NCBI GenBank assembly: GCA_000155695.1 | Contig: DS990592.1 | Span: 3,857,820 to 3,921,819, forward strand | Direction: 5' to 3' | Length of the DNA: 64,000 nt | Source of the DNA: Verrucomicrobiia bacterium DG1235 | GTDB taxonomy: Bacteria > Verrucomicrobiota > Verrucomicrobiia > Opitutales > Opitutaceae | Shown here: positions 31,614 to 39,191 of the stretch, piece after piece | How the letters are laid out: each line of letters begins with the position of its first letter | Numbering within the stretch: position 1 is the stretch's first letter | The notes under the pieces: model-generated | Told to the model about the DNA's origin: nothing | Seen by the model: the letters and a program-made list of their open reading frames with translations, nothing else | The model's database searches: none | Translations under genes and position numbers: made by a program

Positions 31614-33002
31614 ATGAAGACATTTCCTGACGGATTTCTCTGGGGCACTGCCACTGCCGCCTACCAAATCGAAGGCGCCGTAGCGACGGATGGGCGCGGG
31701 CCGAGCACCTGGGACGCGTTTGCCCATACGCCAGGGCGCACGTTCAATGGCGACCATGGCGACACCGCTTGCGACCACTACCACCGCTGGGAAGAGGATA
31801 TCGCGCTGATGAAGCAGATGGGAATCGGCTGCTATCGCTTTTCGATTTCCTGGTCGCGCATCATTCCCGCCGGTACGGGCGAAGTGAACGAGAAGGGGAT
31901 CGAATTCTACAACAGGCTCATCGACGCCTTGTTGGCCAATGGCATTCAGCCATGGGTGACGCTTTTTCACTGGGACTTGCCGCTCGCCTTGCAGATCGAG
32001 GAAGACGGTTTGCTCAACCGCAGCATCGTGGATCGCTTCGTCGATTATTCGCGCCTCTGTTTCGAGCGTTTCGGCGATCGCGTGAAAAACTGGATCACGC
32101 TCAATGAGCCGATGTGCAGTTGCTCTCTCGGCCATGGCGTGGGTGTGCATGCTCCCGGTCGCAAGTCGGATACGGAACCCTATATCGCTGCACACAACCT
32201 GCTGCTTTCCCATGCGTATATCGTGGATCTCTATCGTAGGGAATTTCAGGATACGCAAAAGGGTGCCATCGGGATAACGAATAATTGCGATTGGCGGGAG
32301 CCGCTGACGCAGGATCCGAAGGACATCGAAGGTGCCCAGCGCGGGCTCGAGTTCTTCCTCAGCTGGTTCGCCGACCCTGTCTATTTTGGCAAGTATCCGG
32401 ATCGCATGCTCGAGCGCGTCGGGGATAAGCTGCCGCAGTTCACGGAAGAGGAGTCGGCCTTGCTCAAGGGCTCGTCGGACTTCTTCGGACTGAACCACTA
32501 CACGACGATGCTTACCTCCGAGCCGGATCCTGAGCATCAGGTCGAAGGCGTAATCGTTCGTGGAAATGGCGGCGTCTACGGCGACCAAGGCGTGACGCTC
32601 TCTCGCGCGGATGACTGGGAGCAGACCGATATGGGTTGGAATATCGTTCCCTGGGGCTGCCAAAAACTCCTCGAGTGGATCGCCGAGCGCTACGGCAATC
32701 CGCCGATCTACATAACGGAAAACGGCTGCGCGATGCCCGGCGAGGACGATCGAGAAGTGGCGCTCAACGACAGTCGCCGCGTGGCGTTTCTCGAAGGTTA
32801 TATCGGGGCCTGTCACCAAGCCATCCAGAACGGAGTGAACCTGAAGGGCTACATGTGCTGGAGCTTCATGGACAATTTTGAATGGGCTTTTGGATACGGG
32901 AAGCGCTTCGGCCTGCACTGGGTCGACTACGAGACCGGTGAACGCCAGCCAAAGGCGTCGGCCAAGTGGTTTGCGGAGTTGACGAAGCGAAACGGGTTTT
33001 AG
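31614..33002 (+). CDS. Glycoside hydrolase family 1 beta-glucosidase
   Basis: 462 residues. Starts [20 protein letters not shown], the GH1 N-terminal signature, so the ATG at 31614 is chosen over the in-frame one at 31494. Acid/base Glu165 in WITLNEPMCSC and nucleophile Glu369 in [11 protein letters not shown]. No signal peptide, so cytoplasmic; it releases glucose or related sugars from imported beta-linked oligosaccharides. A close paralogue lies in the same orientation at 41980-43440. Ends with a strong terminator. Confidence 0.96.
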   Translation: MKTFPDGFLWGTATAAYQIEGAVATDGRGPSTWDAFAHTPGRTFNGDHGDTACDHYHRWEEDIALMKQMGIGCYRFSISWSRIIPAGTGEVNEKGIEFYNRLIDALLANGIQPWVTLFHWDLPLALQIEEDGLLNRSIVDRFVDYSRLCFERFGDRVKNWITLNEPMCSCSLGHGVGVHAPGRKSDTEPYIAAHNLLLSHAYIVDLYRREFQDTQKGAIGITNNCDWREPLTQDPKDIEGAQRGLEFFLSWFADPVYFGKYPDRMLERVGDKLPQFTEEESALLKGSSDFFGLNHYTTMLTSEPDPEHQVEGVIVRGNGGVYGDQGVTLSRADDWEQTDMGWNIVPWGCQKLLEWIAERYGNPPIYITENGCAMPGEDDREVALNDSRRVAFLEGYIGACHQAIQNGVNLKGYMCWSFMDNFEWAFGYGKRFGLHWVDYETGERQPKASAKWFAELTKRNGF

Positions 33003-33016
33003 GTTTTATTAATGGA

Positions 33017-33048
33017 AACGGCCGCTGGAGACAGCGGCCGTTTTTTTT
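33017..33048 (+). terminator. Rho-independent terminator of the GH1 gene
   Basis: Perfect stem AACGGCCGCTG / CAGCGGCCGTT with loop GAGA, followed by eight T residues, 14 bases after the stop codon. Confidence 0.95.
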
Positions 33049-33095
33049 GGCTGGGTAATCGCGACACGAGGTCGCTTCCCATCTCGGGTTGTTGT

Positions 33096-33203
33096 TTAGA
33101 ATTCTGCGGTGATGCGGGTCCAGAGGGTGCGGCCGGGTTCGTTGATGCGGGTGGTTTGGGTGTAGCCGGCGATCATTGCTCCGGCGCGGCTGATGTGCTC
33201 GGC
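33096..33203 (-). pseudogene. Fragment of a TonB-dependent receptor 3' end (35 codons plus stop)
   Basis: On the minus strand it reads the last 35 residues of a receptor, including GYTQTTRINEPGRTLW and a TAA stop. It matches the C-terminus of the receptor at 37001-39073 in 31 of 35 residues and 92 of 108 bases without gaps. Upstream receptor sequence is missing: the fragment stops exactly where the XRE/ImmA gene ends (they share base 33203). It is a remnant or an att-like duplicated gene end. Confidence 0.88.
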
Positions 33204-34312
33204 TACCAGACCTCGAGCATCAAGTCTTGTTCTTCTGGTGACATACCAGCAACTATAGCGAAATCTCTAGCTTCTTTTTCGTTGATACTTCCAGAGGCGT
33301 AGGCCTCGGATATTAACTCTTTCATGCGCGATGGCGTTTCGTTTCCTCTAAAACGCCCTGGTTCATCTCTACTAATTCCAAATCGAGCTTTGCGGTATTG
33401 TATGGAAAAACTCTTGTGGGCCTGTTGGGTCATCAATCCGCACTGAAAAAGCCTCATCCCAATAGCCATTAAGGAAATTCCAAATTTCCCCTTTAATTCA
33501 ACAAGCTCTGCTAGACTAAATCGACTTCTCTTTTCTTCTCCTAGCTCTTCGAACAGACTGATCTTTGGGAGCAAAAATGCTCCTGCGAATCGGTGACATA
33601 AACTTTCCTTGGCACGATTTGTAAGTTTGTCTGGAAAAACCAATACGTCGTGGGCTAGCTCATGAAGTATTGTAAACCTCATACGAGGTAAATCCATACG
33701 CTCAGGGTGATCATGTAGGAATTGTTTGTTCGAACAAATAACGAGTTCATTTTTAGCATAAGCACGCAGAGCATCAAATGCCTGATCTTCTTTAACTCTA
33801 CATATTTTTATATGCTTTTTCTCTAGTAGCTTTGTTACACTTTGAATGGGCTCTTTACCAATCTTCCATGTGAGAAAACGGAGATGATTGGCTGCTGCTT
33901 CTGCTTCTTCCCCATTGCAAACTGGATACTTTCTTTCTGATAGATATTTCGATCCGCTAATTATCGATTCTAATTGAATGTATTTTTCAAAATATAGTTC
34001 AGAATGTGCAACGATTCGTGCCTCGGCTTTCGCACTCAAACGAGACTTCACTCTTCTATAATCGATGTCCACCAATTTGATCGCCCCTTTCTGGAAGAAA
34101 AAATCAATAGGCTTTTTCAACACTTTCGAAAGTGCTGCCAGGCTTTGGCTACTAGGAGCGATTTCACCCTTCTCGTATTTACTGAGAGATTGTTTGGTAA
34201 TGCTTAAGCCCGCTTCGGCCAGAGAAGCAACTAGATCGTCTAGGCTTAAACCAAGGAGTCTTCTAGCTTGGTTCAAGCGCAGGGAGGAGAACGCAGGGGA
34301 CGAATTCATCAT
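33203..34312 (-). CDS. XRE-family HTH regulator fused to ImmA/IrrE metallopeptidase
   Basis: 369 residues. Residues ~12-75 form an XRE helix-turn-helix (ARRLLGLSLDDLVASL, then ITKQSLSKYEKGEIAPSSQS). Residues ~190-290 are an ImmA/IrrE (DUF955) domain with zinc motif HELAH at 217-221 (FTILHELAHDVLVFP) and RFAGAFLLPK downstream. Fused HTH-peptidase proteins of this type control mobile elements and defence genes, where peptidase action on a repressor lifts silencing. It is transcribed away from the Ubl operon, across a 315-base region with several palindromes, so it probably represses that operon and itself (inference). Its coding sequence is more AT-rich than the neighbouring sugar genes, consistent with acquisition. 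The stop codon lies on the junction with the receptor fragment. Confidence 0.92.
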   Translation of the reverse strand: MMNSSPAFSSLRLNQARRLLGLSLDDLVASLAEAGLSITKQSLSKYEKGEIAPSSQSLAALSKVLKKPIDFFFQKGAIKLVDIDYRRVKSRLSAKAEARIVAHSELYFEKYIQLESIISGSKYLSERKYPVCNGEEAEAAANHLRFLTWKIGKEPIQSVTKLLEKKHIKICRVKEDQAFDALRAYAKNELVICSNKQFLHDHPERMDLPRMRFTILHELAHDVLVFPDKLTNRAKESLCHRFAGAFLLPKISLFEELGEEKRSRFSLAELVELKGKFGISLMAIGMRLFQCGLMTQQAHKSFSIQYRKARFGISRDEPGRFRGNETPSRMKELISEAYASGSINEKEARDFAIVAGMSPEEQDLMLEVW

Positions 34313-34323
34313 GAACGAAAGTG

Positions 34324-34333
34324 TCGTTAACGA
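34324..34333. promoter_or_regulatory. Palindrome TCGTTAACGA before the XRE/ImmA start
   Basis: Perfect 10-bp palindrome 12 bases upstream of the XRE/ImmA start codon; a candidate autoregulatory operator. Confidence 0.4.
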
Positions 34334-34349
34334 TCCGACTTTAACATGC

Positions 34350-34370
34350 TTGTCAACCCTTAGGGGACAA
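34350..34370. promoter_or_regulatory. Imperfect dyad TTGTC...GACAA near the XRE/ImmA promoter
   Basis: TTGTC AA CCC TTA GGG GACAA: arms TTGTC/GACAA and CCC/GGG with a 2-base bulge. Typical size for an XRE dimer site. Confidence 0.45.
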
Positions 34371-34471
34371 ATTGAGTATCAATAGATCGTGATTTGTTGA
34401 TATGTTTACAAATTTCGGTATGAAATCGTTTGATGCGATTGATTTTTTACAACTAAAACCATAATTAAGGT

Positions 34472-34488
34472 TGCAATCGCCGATTGCA
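34472..34488. promoter_or_regulatory. Perfect dyad TGCAATCG-C-CGATTGCA
   Basis: Two 8-bp arms around one central base, in the middle of the divergent region. The most perfect inverted repeat in the island and a good operator candidate. Confidence 0.5.
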
Positions 34489-34495
34489 GACTCAT

Positions 34496-34526
34496 AAAAA
34501 AAGACGCTCGGGAATTCCGAGCGTCT
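34496..34526 (-). terminator. Minus-strand intrinsic terminator without an upstream gene
   Basis: 10-bp perfect stem AGACGCTCGG / CCGAGCGTCT, loop GAATT. On the minus strand it is followed by seven T residues (34496-34502). No minus-strand gene precedes it, since the Ubl genes are on the plus strand; it may stop antisense transcription or be left from an earlier gene arrangement. Confidence 0.7.
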
Positions 34527-34627
34527 CAATAACAAATAACAGAGCTGTTGCTCAGGTCATCCGTCGTAGTAAGCAGGTAACCTAAGTGGCAGTTCATTCA
34601 CATCAATCACAAAATTGATTATCAGAA

Positions 34628-35341
34628 ATGAACAACCCACAAAATACTGTCGCCGAAGCTAAGCTAGTCGCTTCGATCAACGACATCATCATCCTAGCGC
34701 CGCGGGAGTTGGTCTCAGTCCAATTGCTGCTTGAACAAGGGAGCCTGCTCAATGAAGCAGGTTTATTCAGAGACCACCAAACGCCGACTGACCCTTGGTT
34801 TGACGCCGCTGAGGAGGTCTCTCTTGCTCATGGATCTGTGTTCTACACTGGCAAATCCCCATGTGAACCAAAGTCCGGTCCAGTTGGATCGCGTGCTAAG
34901 TTTGTAGCTACAGTAGACGATCATCCTGAGTACACGAGTCGAAGAGAACAAACAGGAGCATCGATCCGTCGCCTCTTTGGCTTGGATGATGATGTTGATC
35001 TCTTCATTGATATGATGTCGCCAAATGACGTTGCCATTGGTGACGAAGAAATAGTCGATCTTGGACGTTCGAATGCGCTCCTTACAAAAGAGCGCGACTG
35101 CGGTCCGTTACAGATCAATATTTTCGTCAACACTCGCTCAAAGATCGCAACGAAGCGTCGTCTGTCTTACCGTGAAATTGTCCAGTTCGCGTTTCCTAGT
35201 CCGAATTACGATCAGCAAGTTTTCACTGTGACTTACTGCAAAGGCCCTCGTAAAAGGACCGAAGGTAGCCTGTCCGATGGAGATTCAACAAAGATAGTAG
35301 AAGGGATGGAGTTCAATGTCACACAGACTAATAAATCTTAA
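34628..35341 (+). CDS. Multi-ubiquitin-like protein (tandem beta-grasp domains)
   Basis: 237 residues. Apparently three ubiquitin-like units. Unit 2 (about 90-150) reads as TGASIRRLFGLDDDVDLFID, then AIGDEEIVDLG; unit 3 (about 160-235) has INIFVNTRSKIATKRRLSY, DQQVFTVTYCKGP, GSLSDGD and GMEFNVTQTNKS, the multi-ubiquitin (PF14452-type) pattern. Unit 1 (about 12-72) is more divergent but ends in AAEEVSLAHGSVFYTG like the others. The C-terminus is TNKS, without Gly-Gly, so it would have to be activated at an unusual residue or processed. It overlaps the E1-like gene by 26 bases. Such proteins occur with E1/E2-type genes in bacterial ubiquitin-like operons, several of which act against phage. Confidence 0.88.
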   Translation: MNNPQNTVAEAKLVASINDIIILAPRELVSVQLLLEQGSLLNEAGLFRDHQTPTDPWFDAAEEVSLAHGSVFYTGKSPCEPKSGPVGSRAKFVATVDDHPEYTSRREQTGASIRRLFGLDDDVDLFIDMMSPNDVAIGDEEIVDLGRSNALLTKERDCGPLQINIFVNTRSKIATKRRLSYREIVQFAFPSPNYDQQVFTVTYCKGPRKRTEGSLSDGDSTKIVEGMEFNVTQTNKS

Positions 35342-36482
35342 TCCCGATCTACGCAGGCTCAGAGACGAGGGTTATGAAGTTCGTATTGCTTCAAACCATC
35401 TTCTCGTAGAGAATGTGCCTTACGTCACTGCTGACCGTGTAATATCAAAGGGAACGTTGATCTCTGAGTTAACACTTCGTGGCGATAGCACGGTACGGCC
35501 GAGCACGCACGTCGTCTCCTTTACAGGTACTATTCCATGCAGGCAAGATGGGAGTCAGATCAGTGCTATGTTGCATACTACGAATAGCCAAAGCCTCGGC
35601 GGAGGATTGATTGCGAATTGTTCGTTTTCGAATAAACCGTCCGGCGGGTATTCCGATTATCATCACAAGATGAGTCGTTATGTGGAAATGATATCCGCTC
35701 CTGCAAAGTCGCTTAATCAGCATGTAAGTGCCCAGACGTTCAAGGTGCGAGAGATTCCAGAAGAAGAGTCTGTATTCGTTTACCCGGACACGAATTCTAG
35801 CCGAGCCAATATTGGTGTAGTTGCAGAACGAGTAGCAGGGTTAAAAATTGGGATAGTAGGGCTCGGGGGAACTGGGTCTTATCTTCTCGATTTCATTGCT
35901 AAGACTCCCGTTGCAGATATCCATATTTTCGATGGCGACTTTATGCATACTCACAATGCTTTCCGTGCTCCTGGTGCACCAAGTCTCGATGAGCTGAATC
36001 AAGAGCAGGCGAAAGTGGCTTACCTAAAAAATATCTATAGTAAGATGCATCGTGGGATTCATGCCCATCCAATTTTCCTGGACGAGCAAAATGTTACCGA
36101 TCTTGAAGGATTAGACTTCGTTTTCCTATGCATGGACAAAGGGGGTACAAAAAGGAATATTTTGGACTTTCTGGAAGACCGAGGCATCCCCTTCATCGAT
36201 GTTGGCATAGGAGTTGAGTTTGTGAATGACCGACTTCTGGGAACCGTACGTACAACGCTTAGTAAAAAAGGTGCGAGAAATCATGTTTCAAAGTATAACA
36301 GTTTTGCGGATGAAGATGTGGAGGACTTGTATTCCTCGAATATCCAGATTGCAGAATTGAACGCTCTTAACGCAACGATGGCGGTGATGTTTTGGAAGAA
36401 GTACTATGGGTTTTACCACGATTCTAAGAACGAGCTAAATAGCTTGTACACAATCGGGTTCAACACGCTGTGCAGTGAGTAG
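35316..36482 (+). CDS. E1-like ThiF-family enzyme with N-terminal DUF6791 domain
   Basis: 388 residues. Residues ~1-150 match the DUF6791 style (LRRLRDEGYEVRIASNHLLV, THVVSFTGTIPC, NKPSGGYSDYHHKMSRY), with Cys75 and Cys102. Residues ~170-385 are a ThiF/E1 adenylation domain: ATP loop GLGGTGSYLLDF (182-193), then HIFDGDFMHTHNAFRAPG with Asp206/Asp208 and Arg217. It should adenylate the Ubl C-terminus. The adenylation domain has only Cys272 (in the strand VFLCMD, unlikely catalytic) and Cys386 near the C-terminus, so a thioester cysteine in the usual loop is not evident; DUF6791 cysteines may take this role. Overlaps both neighbours (26 and 8 bases), so translation is coupled. Confidence 0.92.
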   Translation: MSHRLINLNPDLRRLRDEGYEVRIASNHLLVENVPYVTADRVISKGTLISELTLRGDSTVRPSTHVVSFTGTIPCRQDGSQISAMLHTTNSQSLGGGLIANCSFSNKPSGGYSDYHHKMSRYVEMISAPAKSLNQHVSAQTFKVREIPEEESVFVYPDTNSSRANIGVVAERVAGLKIGIVGLGGTGSYLLDFIAKTPVADIHIFDGDFMHTHNAFRAPGAPSLDELNQEQAKVAYLKNIYSKMHRGIHAHPIFLDEQNVTDLEGLDFVFLCMDKGGTKRNILDFLEDRGIPFIDVGIGVEFVNDRLLGTVRTTLSKKGARNHVSKYNSFADEDVEDLYSSNIQIAELNALNATMAVMFWKKYYGFYHDSKNELNSLYTIGFNTLCSE

Positions 36483-36924
36483 GCTTATTCATAAATTCGT
36501 CGAGCATCTTCCTGAACAGCTGGAGGAAGGCGTGTTGTATGTCTCAATCAAATTCGCAACCGCGGCACATTTGTGCTGCTGCGGTTGCGGTAATGAGGTT
36601 ATTACCCCGTTTTCGCCAACCGATTGGAAACTAATGTACGATGGCAAAAGCGTATCCCTTCATCCATCGATAGGGAGTTGGAGTCTCGATTGCCGATCTC
36701 ACTATTGGATCAAGAACGACAAGATTAGTTGGGCGGATTCATGGAGCCAGCAAGAGATAGAACAATGCCGGATTCGCGAAACAGAACAGAAGGCCGTTTA
36801 TTACGGAAAGATGCATTCTGCTGTCAGACAGTCTAGGCCCGAAGTCTCCGTTGCTCCCGCTGCCGGAGAGCATTCTGGACTAGCAGAGAGAATCAAAAAA
36901 AAGCTTTGGTCGTTGTTTGATTAA
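36475..36924 (+). CDS. DUF6527 zinc-binding protein of the Ubl operon
   Basis: 149 residues. Core of about 100 residues: VEHLPEQLEEGVLYVSIKF, AAHLCCCGCGNEVITPFSPT, LHPSIGSWSLDCRSHYWI. The CCCGCG cluster and CRSHY supply probable zinc ligands, as in treble-clef/RING-like folds. DUF6527 proteins are found next to ThiF and multi-ubiquitin genes, so it may be the ligase-like, target-binding or deconjugating partner (inference). The tail ~105-149 is basic and helical (LAERIKKKLWSLF), possibly membrane- or partner-binding. Last gene of the operon, followed by a terminator. Confidence 0.85.
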   Translation: MSRLIHKFVEHLPEQLEEGVLYVSIKFATAAHLCCCGCGNEVITPFSPTDWKLMYDGKSVSLHPSIGSWSLDCRSHYWIKNDKISWADSWSQQEIEQCRIRETEQKAVYYGKMHSAVRQSRPEVSVAPAAGEHSGLAERIKKKLWSLFD

Positions 36925-36933
36925 TTACCTACA

Positions 36934-36966
36934 AAGCCGCAACAGACATCCCGTTGCGGCTTGTTT
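36934..36966 (+). terminator. Rho-independent terminator of the Ubl operon
   Basis: 10-bp perfect stem AAGCCGCAAC / GTTGCGGCTT with a 9-base loop followed by TTGTTTA, 10 bases after the DUF6527 stop. The A-containing sequence before it may give weak activity for the convergent receptor gene. Confidence 0.8.
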
Positions 36967-37000
36967 AGTCGAGTTTAGATTAGTGATATTCGAGGTTCTC

Positions 37001-37108
37001 TTAAAACTCGGCGGTCATTCGAGCCCAGAGGGTGCGGGCGGGTTCGTTGATGCGGGTGGTCTGGGTGTATCCGGCGATGGCGGCTCCGGCTCGGCTGATG
37101 TGTTCGGC
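37001..37108 (-). repeat. 108-bp direct repeat, copy at the intact receptor 3' end
   Basis: Aligns without gaps to 33096-33203 (92 of 108 bases identical, counted by eye). Encodes the C-terminal 35 residues and stop of the receptor. Similarity ceases outside both copies. Confidence 0.9.
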
Positions 37109-39073
37109 GTAGGTTTCGTCGAAGAGGTTGTCGATGCCTGAGGCGAGATTCCAGTATTCGTTTATTCGATACGAGCTATGGAGCGATAACACTGCGAAAC
37201 TCTCCGAGGGGCCGATGTCTTGGCCGACGATGTTTCCTTGATGGAGGGCGAAGCGGTCTTGCTCTGCAACGAAGCGAGCGAGCCATCCGAAGGACCAGGC
37301 TTCGCGACGACGTCCCCCTTCGAGGGTGAATTCCAAGGGAGAGATTTGGGCGAGGGCGAGGTGATCGGTGTCGTTGGTGCCGTGGGTGTAGGCGAGGGAT
37401 CCGGAGGTGTACCAGCCGGTTTCGTTTTGGTAGCTGAGCTTGGCTTCGCCGCCCCAGGTGGTGGCGTCGATATTTCGGCTGATGGTGGCCATGCGGGTCA
37501 TCATGCCCATGGATTTTGGATAAGCGCTTTCGATGAGGATGAAGTCTTGGTGGTCTGCGAGAAAACCTGAGAGCGAGAGATCGAAATCGCCCCAGTTATG
37601 GAGTGAGCCAATGTCGAGCTGGGTGACTTTTTCCGGAGCTGTATTGAAGGCGCTGATACTGGTTTCGGATTCCTTGCTGAAGAGTTCCCAATAGTCGGGG
37701 AAACGCTCGGAATGGCCGATGCCCGCGTAGAGTTTGCTGCCGCTTTGGTTGAGCTCGCGTTCGAAGCGAAGGAATCCGCTCGCGAGGGTGTCGCTGCTTT
37801 TGGTGTTGGCGGTGGGGTTGGGCATCATGGAGCTGTTCATCATGCCGACGCGAAGCTGGGCCCGTTTGTCGCGCGCTTGCCAGTCGTCGAGGCGAGCACC
37901 GAAGAGGATGTTGTTTTGCTCGGAGAGGGTGTATTCGAACTCTCCGTACACGCCAACTTGGTCGAAGGTGCCGTCTTCTTGCCACGGATTTGATTGGTAG
38001 CTGGTGGTGGCGGGGCCCATGGCGGTGCGAACGCGGTGGCGGTTTGACTGGGTATCGAGGCCGAGGGTGGAGTCGAGTTTTCCGCGGCGATCGAGTTCGA
38101 GTTTGAGGGATGCTCCGTAGGTTTGGCGGTCCGGGTTGGAGAGCATGGGCATGGACATCATCATGCTCGGCGTGAAGTCGCGCAGGGAGAAGTTGTCCAT
38201 GACGTGGTCGACGTAGTTGTAGTAGACTTGGGTGTCAATGGCGCGTACTGGGCCGTCGAGCTGGTCGGCTCGGTAGCGCAGGGCGTAGGCGGTACGGTCG
38301 AAGGACACGCCGTCCATCATGCGGTCCGCGTAGGCGGCTTCGCCGTCGCTCTGGCTGTAGGTGAATTCGAGGCCTGAGGTTTCGCTGGGCGTGTAGCCGA
38401 GGGCGAGCTGAGCGTTCCAGCGTTCGTATGAGGAATTGGATACGTTTCCATCTCCGTCCTCGAAGTCGTCCGCTTGGGAGGTGGAGCCTTGGAATCGGGC
38501 GTAGGCGTTTGCGTTTCCGGTGAGGGCTTCGACGGAGAGATCGCGTCGCCCGAAGGAGCCTATATTTGAGAAGAGCTTCAGGGAGCTGTCGGTGGCGGTG
38601 AAGCGCGGGGCGGAGCGTTCGAAGAGGACGACGCCGGCGGATGCTCCGGGGCCGTGTTGCACGCTTTGGGGGCCTTTGAGGACGGTGACTTGGTCGAAGG
38701 AGGATGGGAAGACGTAGGCGGTGGGCGGGTCCATGCGTTGGCCGCAGCCGCCAAGGGTGCAGGTTCCGTCCAGCAAGACTGGGAGGCGCGAGCCTGCCAT
38801 GCCGCGGAAGGTCGGATCGCCGTCGGTGCCGCCTTTACGGATGACGGAGAAGCCGGCGATGTGCTTGAGGGCGTCGGCCCCGTCGTTGGCGGGGAGGGGC
38901 TGGATGGCGATCTGGGGATCGAAGGTAATACGGCCCGGTTCGGTGGCGTCGGCGGACGTGACGACGAGCGGATCGAGATCGACGGTTTCGTCTTGCGGAG
39001 TCTCGTCGGCGAGAGCGTTTGGAATGAGCAGTGAGGCGATGAGGGTGAGAGTCAGTGTTGTTCTAAAATTCAT
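37001..39073 (-). CDS. TonB-dependent copper receptor (OprC/NosA type)
   Basis: 690 residues. Signal peptide to ~22, TonB-box-like DLDPLVVTSADATEP, plug domain and 22-strand barrel. The plug contains FRGMAGSRLPVLLDGTCTLGGCGQRMDPPTAYVFPS (read in two parts: FRGMAGSRLPVLLDG and GGCGQRMDPPTAYVF), the fingerprint of OprC/NosA copper receptors. Met-rich loops (MMMSMPM near 310, GMMNSSMMPN) agree with copper binding. It imports copper across the outer membrane with TonB energy. Followed upstream on the same strand by a small two-Cys membrane protein gene. Its 3' end is duplicated at 33096-33203 on the other side of the Ubl island. Confidence 0.95.
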   Translation of the reverse strand: MNFRTTLTLTLIASLLIPNALADETPQDETVDLDPLVVTSADATEPGRITFDPQIAIQPLPANDGADALKHIAGFSVIRKGGTDGDPTFRGMAGSRLPVLLDGTCTLGGCGQRMDPPTAYVFPSSFDQVTVLKGPQSVQHGPGASAGVVLFERSAPRFTATDSSLKLFSNIGSFGRRDLSVEALTGNANAYARFQGSTSQADDFEDGDGNVSNSSYERWNAQLALGYTPSETSGLEFTYSQSDGEAAYADRMMDGVSFDRTAYALRYRADQLDGPVRAIDTQVYYNYVDHVMDNFSLRDFTPSMMMSMPMLSNPDRQTYGASLKLELDRRGKLDSTLGLDTQSNRHRVRTAMGPATTSYQSNPWQEDGTFDQVGVYGEFEYTLSEQNNILFGARLDDWQARDKRAQLRVGMMNSSMMPNPTANTKSSDTLASGFLRFERELNQSGSKLYAGIGHSERFPDYWELFSKESETSISAFNTAPEKVTQLDIGSLHNWGDFDLSLSGFLADHQDFILIESAYPKSMGMMTRMATISRNIDATTWGGEAKLSYQNETGWYTSGSLAYTHGTNDTDHLALAQISPLEFTLEGGRRREAWSFGWLARFVAEQDRFALHQGNIVGQDIGPSESFAVLSLHSSYRINEYWNLASGIDNLFDETYAEHISRAGAAIAGYTQTTRINEPARTLWARMTAEF

Positions 39074-39191
39074 TGGATGAGATCAGTTTGTATACAGGCG
39101 TGCGTAATCCATGCGTTGGATCTAGGCGCAAAGTGCCGTAGTCGAGGTTAGGAATTGCTTTGTCCCCTTTGGACGAAGCAGTAGCTAGCTG

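Larger units (their letters stand above)
34313..34627. other. Divergent control region between XRE/ImmA and the Ubl operon
   Basis: 315 AT-rich bases without a gene. Contains four separate symmetric elements, listed individually: 34324-34333, 34350-34370, 34472-34488 and a hairpin at 34502-34526. There is also AATCA-N6-TGATT (34605-34620) shortly before the Ubl start codon. This density of dyads suggests operator sites for the adjacent XRE protein. Confidence 0.6.
33096..37000. mobile_element. Candidate genomic island bracketed by 108-bp direct repeats
   Basis: Four genes (XRE/ImmA regulator, multi-Ubl protein, DUF6791-E1, DUF6527 protein) lie between a 3'-end fragment of a TonB receptor gene at 33096-33203 and the intact 3' end of such a gene at 37001-37108. 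The interior is visibly more AT-rich than the flanking sugar genes. The layout fits integration at the 3' end of the receptor gene. No integrase, transposase or terminal inverted repeat is visible, so the element would be non-autonomous or decayed. Exact ends are uncertain. Confidence 0.55.

Noticed and set aside
31554-32918. 454-codon minus-strand frame
   Set aside because: Mirror of the GH1 gene; high-GC third positions create long antisense frames.
33003-37000. Insertion sequence or integrase at the island ends
   Set aside because: No transposase or integrase frame and no terminal inverted repeats were seen; only the 108-bp direct repeats support mobility.
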